NCBI GenBank assembly: GCA_963575745.1 | Contig: CAUYUJ010020267.1 | Span: 53,501-117,500 of the forward strand | DNA length: 64,000 nt | Direction: 5' to 3' | Source of the DNA: Prorocentrum cordatum | Taxonomy: Eukaryota > Sar > Dinophyceae > Prorocentrales > Prorocentraceae | Shown: positions 40,240-51,879 of the stretch, in pieces | Position numbering within the stretch: the stretch's first letter is position 1 | Layout of the letters: the number at the start of each line of letters is the position of its first letter | Notes under the pieces: model-generated | What the model saw: the letters and a program-made list of their open reading frames with translations, nothing else | Told to the model about the DNA's origin: nothing | Database searches by the model: none | Program-made: the position numbers and the translations under genes

Positions 40240-40400
40240 GGAACGGACGAGGATGGGGAAAAAGACGGGGAAGAGTGAGCGGAGACGGGGGGAATGATGC
40301 GAATGAGAATGAGGATGGGACGCAATGAAAGGAGTGAGGAGGCGGACGGGGATGGGGAGAAAGAGGGGGAAGAGTGAGAGGGGATGGGTGGAACGATGAG
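40240..40400. repeat. Short tandem duplication, GA-rich
   Basis: GAGGATGGGGAAAAAGACGGGGAAGAGTGAG (40,243-) is repeated as GGGGATGGGGAGAAAGAGGGGGAAGAGTGAG (40,349-), with a diverged copy of the intervening GGGGGAATGATG word; period about 106 bp. 40,401-41,620 holds nothing recognised beyond GA-rich sequence (40,660-40,900 and 41,270-41,320). Confidence 0.5.
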
Positions 40401-41633
40401 AAATTGGTGAGCCTTCATGGGGGCCTCTGTGGACCTCCATGGCCCTATCATGATTCATGATCATACGGGTGATGTCGATCAGATTTCGTCTAGTGTTCGA
40501 CCACCATATTTCACCCTTTCGTCCAGATTCCGTCCAGTTCTCGTCTGGATTTCGTCCCGATGTCGACCTAATCCGACGAAATCCGAACGAAATGCCCCGA
40601 ACCGCAAGGATTGTTGGGACCCCCTGGGGCAGCCATGGAAAACCACATAAGAAGAGCGAGTGGAAGGATGAGGATGAGGAGATAAAGGAGAAGTGGACGG
40701 CAGCGCCCTTCGGAGGGGCAGTCATGCCGCCAGCGCCCAAAGCCCTAGAAAGAGTACGACGAGGAAGAGGAGGGAAGAGGGAGTGGGAAGAATGGACGGA
40801 AGGAGAGACGTGGGAGCAAGGGGAGGAGGGGGCTGGAGGAGTGAGGGCGACGAGGTGAGAGGGATGGAAGGGGGACGGGGAAACAGAGGGAGCGATGAGG
40901 GATGAGGAAAGGAGAGTGGTAGGCGAAGGCCTGTCTGAGTGCACGAGCGCAGCAAGGTGGCAAAAAGATGGTCGCCCACGGCCTGGGAGGAGGCGCGGGC
41001 TTTGGGCAAGGATGGGTGAAGGCTAGCGGGCACGGGAAACCAGAGCAAGGCGGAAAGGGAGAAAGGGGAAGGGAATCATGTGACGCGTAAGGGGAGGACG
41101 AGAGGGCAAGCTAGGTGCGCTCACGCCCAAATTTACATCCGATCTGCCTCACCCACTCTTCTCCGGTGCGCCGGATTCTTTACCACCCGCTGGCCGTTCT
41201 TGAGTACCTGGAACCCCCACGTGGCCCCTATCGACGGATGCGCAACCAGGTAAATGGGATGCGTACGTCGGAGAAAAAGGAGGAGGACGAGGAAGAGGAG
41301 GAGAAGGAGGAGAGGGTGGCGGATTAGCATGAGCGTGAAGCGAAACGAAGCGAAGCGGAAACCGAGAGGCAGCAGGAATCATAGCGGCCCAAGCGGCCAA
41401 GACAAGCAAGAACACAACCCACACCAGACGACGAAACCGTCAACGTGGAAGTGAGGGCTGCACGCCAGCAAAAGACATCGATCACGCCCCAGTGCCGACC
41501 GAAACCGCCGCGGCCGCAGTGGACCAGGGCCCCCGTGGCAGCCACGCGCCGAGGGCACGCCTCAGGTTTCCACGTGAATGCCCTGCCGATCCCTAGGCAA
41601 GGGCGCAGCGCCCACCGTGAGACCCCCCACGCC

Positions 41634-42029
41634 TCAGGTGGTTTGCCCTCTTGGAGCGCAGGGGCGCGTTGGGCGAGACCCAGGAGGGGGGGTTCGCATG
41701 GATGCGCTGCAACCCCCGCCCGAAACCCACTGGTGAAACGCAACCAGTCCAAGTCCGCGGAGGCCCCGGATCAGCCAGTCGTCGCCCCCGAGGTTGCGCG
41801 CCATGTCACGCTCAGCCCGCCAGATGAAGGCCAATGGGCGTGTACACGTCGCACATACTTGCGGGTCCATCAGCAAGCGTCGTTCATCTGCGAGTAGCTT
41901 GCCCTCGACCAGCCAAACGGCCATTCTCGAACGCATATCGGTCGTAACAACGACCGCAAACCGTGAAATGGGAGAGCGGGGCCCTGCCGTCAACCGCGCT
42001 GCGCCGTAATCGCAGACTGGCCGACGCAC
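41634..42029 (-). other. Unassigned protein-like ORF, 131 codons
   Basis: The central part, SRMAVWLVEGKLLADERRLL, CATCTRPLAFIWRAERDM and GDDWLIRGLRGLGLVAFHQW, has a mixed hydrophobic/charged pattern and a CxxC. It is not repeat-like. No family is recognised. Neighbouring minus-strand frames (42,090-42,347 and 42,388-42,777) are also open, and the stretch may be a decayed transposon ORF. Nothing else is seen between 41,330 and 42,950. Confidence 0.22.
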
Positions 42030-42957
42030 GCACTGGGTTTGTACTTGCCACCGTTAAATTTTGACATGCGCAAACGGGAGCTTGCCGCACTAGCCACTCA
42101 ACAGCCCCGTGCGGCTGGGGAAAACACCCCCGCTCGATGAATGAAGGTGTTCTTGGGGCTCCTGCCTTGTGGATTGGAGAGCCCCGATGCGGAGGGCCCT
42201 TTTCGGAGCGCCCCCTATGTTGGCACGCCAAGTCGATGTGCGCCCATCGAGTCCGTCGATACTGCTACCACCCAGACCCCCACGATATGTTTCCCTGCTG
42301 GGCGGCCCCAGTTCCCCGGGCAAGGGATGCCTGGGGCAGTCCGTCACATCCTAGGAAAGCTCCTGATCATCGCGTAACGATCCGCGCTTATTCCGAGAGT
42401 TTTGCATCGCGCGGTCCGTCGCGACCTGCACCCACATTTTGATACCGAGGATCGCATTGCGAGGGATATTCGCAGTTTGGCGTTTCCCGTATCGCAGGGA
42501 GGCTGACATCGTCGATGAGATTGCAGGTGCTCGCTAAGTTGCAAGTGGCCCCAATGCCCCGACGGGCGGCGATCGGACCGCAGCCGTGGACACGGGCCGA
42601 TTTTCCCAGCGAGGTCCCACTGGGGGCCCGCAGGGAAAAATGCCGGGACGGATGCTCATGCGGCAACTTCCTCGCGTCTGAGCAGGAAGCCCATGGCTCC
42701 CCTTTTTTTCCGTGGGGGGACGTGGCCAGCGCGAGCTGACTATCCGTCAGCCCAGGCCGCTGCCATAATAAAAACATTATAACTCACTACCGGGGGGCGG
42801 TCGCGACTCACCGATGGCCGGGCGCATCCCGGCCTTGGGCCCACGGCCGTCAGAAAACAGCCCATCGCAAATTCACCCCCCTGCTGGGGGGGGGGGAGCG
42901 CAGAGGGGGCGGAATCGGGGGCATCCAGGTCCATCCACTGGGGCCGTAGTCGACCCG

Positions 42958-43075
42958 AGGAGGAGGTGGAGGAGGGGAAGGGAAGGAGGAGATGGAGGAG
43001 GAGATGGAGGAGGAGGGGGAGGAGGAGGTGGAGGAGGAGGAGGAGGAGGAGGAGGAGGAGGAGGAGGAGGAGCAG
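42958..43075. repeat. GGA microsatellite
   Basis: GAGGAGGTGGAGGAG-type sequence that becomes perfect GAGGAGGAG at 43,033-43,072. Confidence 0.9.
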
Positions 43076-43369
43076 GACGCGCACGGCCTGAAGGCGAACA
43101 AAACGCCGTCTCGCCTCGCTGCCGTGCACAGGCACGGCCCGTGGCGACGAGGAGACCCGACGCTGCGTGAGTGCAAGCACCTAACACCCCGCAGCGCGGG
43201 GTGCTGGACACCCGCACTCACCCCCAAGCCCTCGGGCCAGGCGGCACCTCAGGACGGGCCCCGTGGACACCACCTTGGGCCCCACACCGCCAGGATCCGA
43301 GACGAATCTGGCAGCCCGACCAGGCTAGGCCCCACGGGGGCCCCTTGGGTCGGACGCACGCTCGGCCAC

Positions 43370-44960
43370 GGCACCGCTCAGCCCCGCAGCGGCGCAGCCT
43401 CGGCGGTAGGCCGCAAGGAGCGACGCGACCTGGCCACGCACCGCTTCGTTGGTCGCCGCTGCGGCGACGTCCACATCCACCTCACCCCCGTCGGCAGGTC
43501 GGCGAGACCGCGGCAAGGGCCCCTGGTGGCGCCGCACGGGCGGTTCTTCCACCCCTCTGGGCGTCGCCGCGCCCAGCCCTCTCGTCGCCGAGGCCAGGCC
43601 AGGGGGGAGGATGACGACAAGCCGACCTCGCCGAAGGGCTCCTCGGCACCCCAGGAGTTGAACCACTCGGTCCACTCGCGCCAAGCCCGACGCACATGTC
43701 CGCGGCAGGGCCCCCTGGTGGCGCCGCTCTGGCGGCCCTTCCACCCCTCTGGGATCCGCCACGTCCAGCCCTCTGTCCACCGAAGCCAGGCCAGGGGAAT
43801 GATGAATTCGAGCCGAACTCGCTGAATGGCTCCTCGGCGCACCTGAGGTCGATCCATGAGCTGCGACTGCACCGCCTCCAGGCGCGCTCGTCGAGGCGGG
43901 CCTGCCCCGCGCGCTGTTTATCCAATGGGCGCACTGGGGGGCAGGCTCCAGCAAAAACCTTGGCGCCTGAGCCCAGCCCCACGCGCTGTTTACGTCGCGG
44001 GTGCCCCTGGGGGCTGGGACTTGAGTTCTAGCCGCCGCCAGAGTCAGCAGCCCTTGCTCACCTGCATCCTGGTGGGAGCCCCCCTGATGGTGGTGCCCGA
44101 TGCGCGCGCCGATAGCGCCGCTCGGCCCCGCAGCGTCGCAGCCGCGGCGGTCGGCCTCAAGGAACGACGCGGCCTGGCCTCGCACCGCCTCCTTGGACAC
44201 CGCTGCGGCGTCCCGAGCATCCTCCTCGCCCCTGCCTGCAGGTCGGTGAGGCCGCGGCAGGGGCCCCTGGTGGCGCCGCACTGGTGGCTCTTCCTCCCCT
44301 CTGGGAGTCGCCGCGCCCACCCCGCTTGTCACCGAGGCTGGGCCAGGGGGGGGGGGGGCGCTGCCTGCCGAGCCCGACGCACATGTCGAGGTGGTGGGAG
44401 GCCCGCGCGCCGCTCAGCCGCTCATCGGCCGCGCCGCCAGCGCCGCCCCACCATGCAGCGCCATGCGCAAAGCGAGCCTCTGGCCGACGGGGCTCCCGAG
44501 GTGGCGCGGGAAGCTCGTCGCTCGGCTCCGACGACTTCGCCCCGGCGAGCGCCGCTTTGGGGCGGGGGCTTCGCGAGTTCCTTTCGGAGCGCCCACTATG
44601 GCCCCCGCCCCCCACGGATCGACCCTCGGTCTCGGCCGCCACCGGCGCCATGAGCTCCCCGAGCCTCAGGGCGAAGTACCTGTCCAGGGGCGGGCCGACA
44701 GCAGGCCGCCCGCGCCGAGGGGCTCCGAGCAGCGCCGCACGGCTCCGCAGCGGCGCAGCCTCGGCGGTAGGCCGCGAGGGGGGGGACGCGACCTTGCATC
44801 GCACCGCCTCCTCGGTCGCCGCAGCGGCGCCCGCCGCTTCCTCCTCGCCCCCGCCTGCAGATCGATGAGGCCGCGGCAGGGGCCCCTGGTGGCGCCGCAT
44901 GGGCGGCTCCCCCACCCATATGGGAGCCGCCGCGCCGAGCCCGCTCGTCGCGGAGGCCAG
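43370..44960. repeat. Four copies of a GGCCCCTGGTGGCGCCGC repeat beside a LINE end
   Basis: The marker GGGCCCCTGGTGGCGCCGC lies at about 43,516, 43,710, 44,259 and 44,878. The copies at 43,370-43,600, 44,105-44,345 and 44,720-44,965 share about 230-240 bp (GCAGCCTCGGCGGTAGGCCGC, CGCACCGCCTCCTTGG, GGTCGGCGAGACCGCGGCA and CCCCTCTGGGAGTCGCCGCGCC). The copy at 43,700-43,800 is partial. On the minus strand they give repeated ARG-GxEEPPVRRHQGPLPRPHR peptides in one 335-codon frame (44,332-43,325) and, in another frame, the end of the LINE frame. They may be terminal or subterminal repeats of the LINE or an unrelated satellite. Confidence 0.7.
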
Positions 44961-45129
44961 GCCAGACCAGCCGCCTCCGCCACATCCGTGGCCGTGGCCT
45001 CCTCAACTTGAACTGGCAAACAACCGCGATTCCATGCGGCAGCCTGGCTGGGCATCAGTGCAGTGGCATCGCTGCCGCCCTCGACGAGGTCGTGCACCTC
45101 GACGGCCACTCTGCTGGACACCTTGGGCG

Positions 45130-45785
45130 CCTGCTCGTTCTCCAGCCTCGCCAGCACCGCCTTGCCCATAGGTGTCGGTGGCTCGCAGCGCCTGGCGAAG
45201 CTGCTGGCTCGCGCCGCGCCAGTGACCCCGCAGCAGAGGCACGCCACCAGGGGCATCATCCTCTCCAGTTGCGCGCCCATCCGCGGCTCGATGCCCGCGA
45301 GCCGATGGGCTGGCAGTCCTCGGGCCTTCAGCACACCCTTCGCATTCATCGCCTCCTTCAGGATGGAGCCTGGACGCTCGCCTTGCCGACTTTGCCACCT
45401 GCAGCGCGTGCGCCGCTGCTTCTCTGGAGCCCCGCGCAGGTCGCACGCGTTGCTGACGTCATCCTTCCTCGCTGCTCGGCGTTCCATAGCACCATGCGGC
45501 ATCGCCTTCCTGTGACGCGCGTCACTGCCCTGGGCCCCGCTGCCCGCGGCGCGGCACCACATCGCGACCCCGTCCACGAGGCTACGTTCGGCCTGCAGCC
45601 TAGCGCGACCCGCAGCCGCAATCCTGCCTGCCTCCGCTGCTGACCTGGCTGCCACGTCCGCGTACTGGTTGCCCAGACAGTCACGGCAGGTGATCGCTCC
45701 GTCACGCACCTGTCGCTGCGTCTGGCGCGCTCGCACCCAACGCACTCGCGCACCAGCCTCTCCAACGTAGTCGCCGATGAGGTCC
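45130..45785 (-). pseudogene. LINE C-terminal fragment: RNase H end and Cys motif (second LINE)
   Basis: Inside the 443-codon minus frame (45,997-44,666), residues about 73-120 read IGDYVGEAGARVRWVRARQT, then QRQVRDGAITCRDCLGNQYA and DVAARSAAEA. This matches the last RNase H block of dinoflagellate LINEs, where W-x-KAHQT...G-x-IT...D-x-x-GN-x-x-AD is typical. The His of KAHQ is Arg here. Residues about 253-290, CLCCGVTGAARASSFARRCE and MGKAVLARLENEQAP, match the C-x-x-CG...C...G-x-x-x-L-x-R motif that ends many of these proteins. Upstream RT and endonuclease are not present, so this is a 5'-truncated copy, as expected of LINE insertion. The frame is unusually intact over 1.3 kb. It is a different LINE from that at 19-23 kb. 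Confidence 0.6.
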
Positions 45786-46600
45786 CGACGAAAAGAAGGA
45801 GGAGGAGGGGGGGGAATGGGGCGGCCCTCCGAGCCCCTGTCAGGCAATGACCGGCGCGGGGCCCGTTCGTCTGGGAAGTCTCGGGCTAGCGCGTCCTCGC
45901 GACTGCCATGGAGGACCCCCGGGAACCTGCAGGAGGAGAATGGCCAGCACCGACATGGAACTCCCAACGATGTCTCGCCGCCGTCGCGCGTTTGCAAGCG
46001 CGCTCCGCTGCGCCAGCTGCCGAATCAAATCGCAAGCGCCTAATCTGGCAGCCTCGTCTTTCAAGAGGTATAGAAGGGGGCGCTCGAAGCGGTCGCGCCA
46101 GCCTTATGCCCCCATTTCGACGCCCAGACGCCGCGCGCCCCCCCCCCGCGCGCTTCTCGGGGCGAAACTGCACCGCGCGGGCGCGCGACCGGGGAAGGGG
46201 GGGCCGCCGCCCTTCAAGCCGCTGCCCCGCACGCATTCGCAAGGGCAGCCGAGATGGGGCAATTGCGACTGTCCCGCAATGGGCGCCGCGCCCCGATCGC
46301 GCGCGAGCGGCGCCTTCTCCGCGCAATCGCTCAGACGAGCGCAATAGCTTGACCATGAACGCGGGGGCTCGCGAGGGCTCGCCGTGAACGCGCGATGAAA
46401 TCGGCGGAATCGAACTGGCGACTGGCCGCGCAGTCTGCCCACCCCCCCTCTTCCAAGCTGGAACCTGGCCAGGATGAGATGCCGCGCCGTGCGAAAGCTC
46501 CGCCTTCCTCAGGCGCGCTGAGAAAGCCTTCGGACAAATCCTCACGCGGATGTAGCTCTGGCTCCGAGCAGCGGCCGGGCGCAGGGCCGCTGCCTAGCAG

Positions 46601-47356
46601 CTAGCGGCACCCCTGGGCGCCCTCGCGCGCGCCCGCGCCGCTCGCAGAATGCGACGGAGATATCTCTCTGACAGAAAAGATGAATATGCGAATTATTGCT
46701 TGACGGCTAGCGCGCGTGAGCCATTCATTCTCCCATGGGAGGGAGGGCGCGCAACCGCAGCGCGAAAATGCTGCTCTGCCCACGTCGGCCTCCAGGTTCC
46801 AAGCCCCAGCAGAGCAGAACGGCGGGCATGGCGCTCGGGCAATCTCGAGCAGAACCGCCGCAGTCTTGCTTCCCACCCTCGCATTTCCAGACTCGCCGTA
46901 AGCGCAAAGGAAGATCATCGGCGGGCCGCAATTCATGACCCGGGGCACGCCGCTGGATTGCATGATGCGGCAAGAGTGTGCGCGCGAGCGCACATGCGCA
47001 CGTCGCTCGAAGTCGACAGAGCCGCCCGGCGCGTCGTGGGGCGAGTCGCAGACTCGAGCCCACAGCGCGACTGCTTGGCCGAACGAAGATACCAGAACGC
47101 ATGCGCTGTTGTCTTCAGCCCTGAGCCCACTACAAGCCGCAACGTCGCAATGAACTTGTACGGAACAGCTGCAAAGCCTCAGCGCACTGGCAGGCCTCGA
47201 ACCTGCAGTCTGCCACTTGCCCGTTGCAGGGCTGCACGGCAGAGCAGAACTGGCCGCTGCGCCGCCCCTGGGGGTGCGAAGTGAATATTGATGGCCTTCG
47301 CGAGTTTCACAGGAAGCGGACGCAAACGTAATCATGGAATTTACAGGCTCGCGCAT
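46601..47356 (-). other. Unassigned 251-codon open frame
   Basis: Begins MREPVNSMITFASASCETRE and is rich in Cys, Ser and Ala throughout. It is not repetitive, but the plus strand is also open over much of it (46,649-47,284). No domain, signal or membrane helix is convincing. 45,800-46,600 likewise holds only open frames in both directions and nothing recognised. Confidence 0.18.
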
Positions 47357-47491
47357 GAGGGGCCTCTGATAGTGTAGCGCTGCAAGAGGAAGTCGGGATG
47401 CAAAAAACTAATGAGGCTGCGCCGGCACCGACTGCCGCGAGCAAACAACAATTCACCATGTCCCAGACCACCGCGTCGGAGGTCTCACCTG

Positions 47492-47608
47492 TCAGAAAAC
47501 GTCGACCACATCACGGACGAGCTTGAAAAGAATCAGCAGGATGAACACCACCGGGAGCAGTCCCGATCCGAGCATGGCCTGGGACGGCAGCAGCATGGGG
47601 GCTGCCAT
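47492..47608 (-). CDS. 38-residue ORF with a single transmembrane helix
   Basis: Runs from ATG (47,608) to TGA (47,494-47,492). The first residues are MAAPMLLPSQAMLGSG, followed by LLPVVFILLILFKLVRDVVD and VF. A hydrophobic stretch of about 13 residues is bounded by a Pro on one side and Lys/Arg on the other, as in a single-pass or tail-anchored protein. It may be a free microprotein or the last exon of the helical protein immediately upstream on the same strand. In the second case it would be a tail-anchored membrane protein. No homologue is recognised. Confidence 0.35.
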   Translation of the reverse strand: MAAPMLLPSQAMLGSGLLPVVFILLILFKLVRDVVDVF

Positions 47609-48400
47609 TTTTAGTCGGCAACCCCCTCGAGCCCCGCAACTTCGGACTTTTCCTATGTATGGACATCCAGGCCTGGAGCAGCTTGTTCTTTAGCGGACAA
47701 CGTGGCCTGACGCGTTTCTTCACGCTTGTTGTGGCCAACGTTTCGCTCGCGCAGAACGTGCTCAGCCAACTCCGCTGCCACCGTAGCATATCCGAGTTTC
47801 GTCTCAGAGGTGGCCTCTTTAATTCCTCTTTGGCCTTGCTCTTGCGGTCTGCGCCCGCTCGATGAGACATCGCTTGCAACTTAGCAGGCGGAGATACCTC
47901 TTGCGCCCAGCTGCGACCTGAAACAAATCATTTGCTCACGAGGGCACGGCGCACCCGACTGCTCGGAACAGTTGTGTTGCTTCTCGGGGAAGGCAATATC
48001 ATCGAGCAGGGACTGGTCGTCGTCTTCGCCAACCCCAATGACTTCTCCTGCTCGTGCGCCTCGCTTTAGGTTGACACTCTCCTCTCTTGCTTGCGCAGGC
48101 GCGTGGCCATCTGCTCGAGCTCGGGCAAGGAACGCGCGCAGACCAAACGCTGCTCGCAGCGATATTTCGAGGGTCTGTTGCAGTTGAACACAACACCCGT
48201 GTGAATATGTCCATTGGCGCACTGTTCGTTGGCACCCCAAGCGGTGATACAAACAACAATGCCACGAAACATACCAGAAGTTGTACATCTCGTGTTGCTT
48301 CTCCGATGCCCATGGTGGCTTGGGCGTCAGGACCGTGGCTCCTGACGGCTGGGTACCCTGGCAGAACAAACGAACTGGAATCGCTTGATGAAAGAAGTCG
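47492..48400 (-). pseudogene. Probable broken or multi-exon gene ending in a membrane helix
   Basis: Several minus-strand pieces look like one protein in successive frames. The first is RGIVVCITAWGANEQCANGH and HTGVVFNCNRPSKYRCEQRL, with ARSLPELEQMATRLRKQE (48,268-48,066). AGEVIGVGEDDDQSLLDDIA with CPREQM follows (48,040-47,930). A possible intron acceptor TTTGTTTCAG-G lies at about 47,920. Then KLQAMSHRAGADRKSKAKEE (about 47,880) shifts frame to KEATSETKLGYATVAAELAE, HVLRERNVGHNKREETRQAT and LSAKEQAAPGLDVHT, with a stop near 47,650. Finally there is a 38-codon ORF with a membrane helix (47,608-47,492). The middle part is strongly helical. No family is recognised. It could be a real gene with introns and assembly indels, or a pseudogene. 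Confidence 0.4.
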
Positions 48401-49599
48401 CAGCTGGGGCGAACCAGCCGAAGCTCCTGACAAGGGCGAACTGGCTGAAGGCTGGATGCGAGACGACTACAGATGAGCAGGAAGACGAGCGGGCGCAAAC
48501 TGAGGAAGAGCAAGAGTAGGCGGGGGAGGAGGAGGAAGGGGAGAAGGAGGGAGGAGGTGCAGCACCGAAAGCGGGAGGAGTAGGAGCAGGAGCAGGAGGA
48601 CCAGAGGAAGTCGTCATCTCCTTCTTTGTCCTCCATCTGTTTCCTCTTCCTGCTCCTCCTCATCCCAAATCCTTGTCCTCCGATTCCTTCTCCTCCACCT
48701 CCTCCTCCTCCTCCTCCTCTGCCTTTTCCTCCTCCTGTTGCCCATGATAGCGGCCACCCTATCTATAGAGATCCCCCCTCGCCGAAGACCTTACCTTCGC
48801 CATTCTTGGCATCCCTGCTGTCCCACACGCGTAAATACGTCACTCTTCCAGACAACTCTCGTGGGCATAGTTTTTGGATAGGCTGGTGGGGATGCGCGAA
48901 CTGTTGATAATTCGACGCGGATCCGGGCCTTGGACACGAGGGTTCAACAGGAGAACAAAAGGAATCAAACACCCAGAAACTTGATCCTAATACCCTGAGC
49001 GTCTTTCGACGAACGACGACGGCGACGCGGCGGGACGCCTTGCCGGCCGTGCGCACGCCCACTTCCCCGCACGTCCATTTGTCTGGCACGTCCTCGGCTC
49101 GCGCCCACCTCGTCCTCGTGCTCTGCCTCGCCATCTTCGTCGTCGTCGGTATCCGATTCGCTCGACCGAAAGATTTGCCTTGTGTTCGTCGTGATTAGGG
49201 ACTCCGCGTCACGGCCGCGCCAAAGGGGAGGGAGGGGAGACCGCCAGTGCGAGGAGGAAGCCTGAGGGAGGGGGTGAGGAAGCAGGTGGACAGGGATCCC
49301 CGTCGTTGCCGTCGTCGGTTGTACTCGTTGCCTGGACCTGCCCAAGGGTACGGTCTGGCCACCATGTACAACTAAATCCAACCGTGGCTGCGAGGGTGCC
49401 CCCAGAGCCCAGGAGGGTCAAAAAGTCACCCAACCATTCAAAACTTCGACCGTTGATCCTATCCAATCTCACATCTGCCCGAAAAAATGTAAGGGCCCCT
49501 CCTACGGCCCATCCTGGCCAAATTTCGAGCTGTGTCCAAACGTGACGGAGAAAACCTCGAGACACATCCCAAACCCACGGGCCAGCCGGCTTAGTGCGC

Positions 49600-50085
49600 C
49601 CAGATTGCAGGACCCCCTCACTCATGCCCAGACTTGCTCACAACGCGATCCATTCACACTCAGGACTGGTGATACCCATACTCCCATACTCGCTCATATT
49701 CGCCCAAGAACCAAGAACTCAGCCGAGCTCAATCGCACCCAGACCCGTTCACATCCAGGCGTTCATACGCAAACGCGCTCAATCAGACCCATGTTTGGTC
49801 GTGTGATCCATACTTCCACATGGTTCACACCCATTCACGCCCAAGTCCAATCGGATTGAGACATCCTATCTGAGACGCTCAAATTCAAACCCACCAACAC
49901 TCCGAACCACTCACACCCAAACTCTGTCGTGCTCAAGCCGCTCACCCCCCGACTCGCTAATACTCAGAGCAAGCCGCACTCAATCACCTTAGACTTAGCC
50001 CCGCCCAGACTCACCCATATCCAGCCAATACTACTCTGACTCGCTCACGCTCAGAATCACGTACACTCAGACACCCAGAAAGGAA
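49600..50085. repeat. Degenerate CTCACACCCAGA / CACTCAGACTCG repeat block
   Basis: About 40 imperfect 11-13-bp words of the form GCTCACACCCAAACTC, CATTCACACTCAGG, ACTCGCTCATATTCGCCCA. The strand is strongly depleted in G. 48,401-49,599 holds nothing recognised apart from a CTCCTCC tract (48,690-48,735). Confidence 0.7.
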
Positions 50086-50640
50086 CAAGCTAGCCTTCGA
50101 GTAACTACGCTGTAATTGGTTGACGTCGTCGGGTATGAGGGTCCCCCTACTCTCTCTGAGGTGTGTCAGGCGTATCTGGAAATTGCTTCGCCGCGGCTGG
50201 ACGCAACTCGTAACAGCAGCCTGAACCGGCCCCTCGCAACCGCGTCTCCCTGGACGACATGGCCCATATTCAAAAAACAACAAACGAGCCCTGGCATCAT
50301 AAACAAAGGATGCGCAAACACGCGCGACAAACAGTATACCACCACGGAGTTGCACTGATGCTGGTCCGTACGAGACGTTCTGACATGATGCAACTCCAAT
50401 GATGGCGGTCGCTTGTCTGTACCGTAACGCCACAGCGCCATGCGGGAACCGATGTTCACGTTTTGCAGCTTGCGCCTGACGCCTGCCCCTCGCGATGCGC
50501 GCATGTGCTGCTTGTAGACAGTATTGTCGCGTGATTATGACTGCTACGTTGCCCTGATCGCAGCCTCGCGCCACCTAGGACGAGCAATGAAAACAAAAGG
50601 TGACCCAACGCCCAACGCGAAAGGGTGACACGGTGACACA

Positions 50641-50660
50641 CTCACACACACACACACAAC
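50641..50660. repeat. Short CA microsatellite
   Basis: ACTCACACACACACACAC at 50,640-50,658. The surrounding 50,100-51,100 holds nothing recognised; 51,101-51,870 has only GC-driven overlapping frames. Confidence 0.8.
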
Positions 50661-51879
50661 CGGCTAAACAAACTGCACCAAACACATAGGCACATACGGT
50701 GGCACGGAAAGACCCTCCCATGTGAAGAAACCACAGGGGGGCTTCTCCCAAACGCCGACATAATTCTGCTCGGTTGCCTTGTCGCTTGCGATTTTCTGGG
50801 CGAGCTCCCCGGCGCTCCCTCGGGCGGGGGGAGGAGAAAAGGAGGGCACTGCTTAGGGAGGATAAAACAGGCAAGAGAGAACAGCGTGGAGAAGGGACGG
50901 ACATCCATGAACATCTCCCGCCGGATGCCCAAGGAGGCTCGCGACGACCAGGTCGCAGCTGCCCGTCGGAGCGCCTTTCGCCCACGCGCGGCTGAAGAAA
51001 ACACGCGCTCTCCAGGCGAGGACCCCCTCAGCCAAACAAATCCCCGAAATTGAATCAGCCTCGCCTGAAGGAGCAAACCCGAAGCGACCTGCTCATGTGT
51101 CGAAGCATTTGTGCCCCCGTCTTGTTATCAGGGAGCGCCTCGGCAGGGACCGAGGACTGACGCGTCTGCATACCCCGCCTTCCTTTTGAGGCGGCGCGGG
51201 GCCTCAGGGGGCCTGGCGCTTCTGCCTGGAAGGAGCAGAGGCGGGCCCGTGGCGCGTGCGCACCAGGAGGGAGAGGGGGGGGCCCGGCAAAGCTCAGGTT
51301 CTGAGCCCTCGCCCGCTCCGCCCTCCTGCCCCCATTCTCGGGTTCCGGGGGGGGGGGGCGCCCAGGGCCTTCCTGGCCGGAGGCGCCCTCGTAGCCTCGG
51401 GGAGACGAGCCCCGCCCTGCTCCTGCCAAAGCCCAGGCTCACGAGCACTTGCGGTGCAGATTTTTGCCCCGGGACGCCAAGGAGGTCCTGGCCCCGGGCC
51501 CCCCGGGATCGACCCCAGACCCGGCCTGCAGAACGCCCTCCGACCAGGTCCCTGGGGTGGATGATCGCTGTGGCGCCGAGGGCATCCCACAAGGCGCCAA
51601 GAGGCAAAATCCATCGAGATCAACCTGCCCGCTCCTCACTCTCGTGCCGAGGAGGGGGAGGTGGTAGAGGAGCGGCGGGAGGAGCCACAGAGGGAGTCAC
51701 TTCCTGAAGCTCCCCAGGGCCCTGGGCAGCAGGGGGGAGGGGAGGAAGAGGAAGGAGACCTCTCTCCTGCTCATCCCCCCTTCTTCTCAGTCCCCGCGTT
51801 CCTGAAGAGGAAGATGCGGATGATGGAGGATGGAGACAATAGAGGGGAAGGAGAAGCGGGGAAGGAGTGAGAGAGGGAG

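Noticed and set aside
43325-44332. 335-codon minus ORF as a cellular gene with repeats
   Set aside because: Its recurring peptides coincide with nucleotide repeats that continue, in other frames, into the neighbouring LINE tail, so the repeat is conserved as DNA, not as protein.
46390-46425. GTTCGATTCC on the minus strand resembling a tRNA 3' half
   Set aside because: The T-stem does not pair and no 5' acceptor partner is present.
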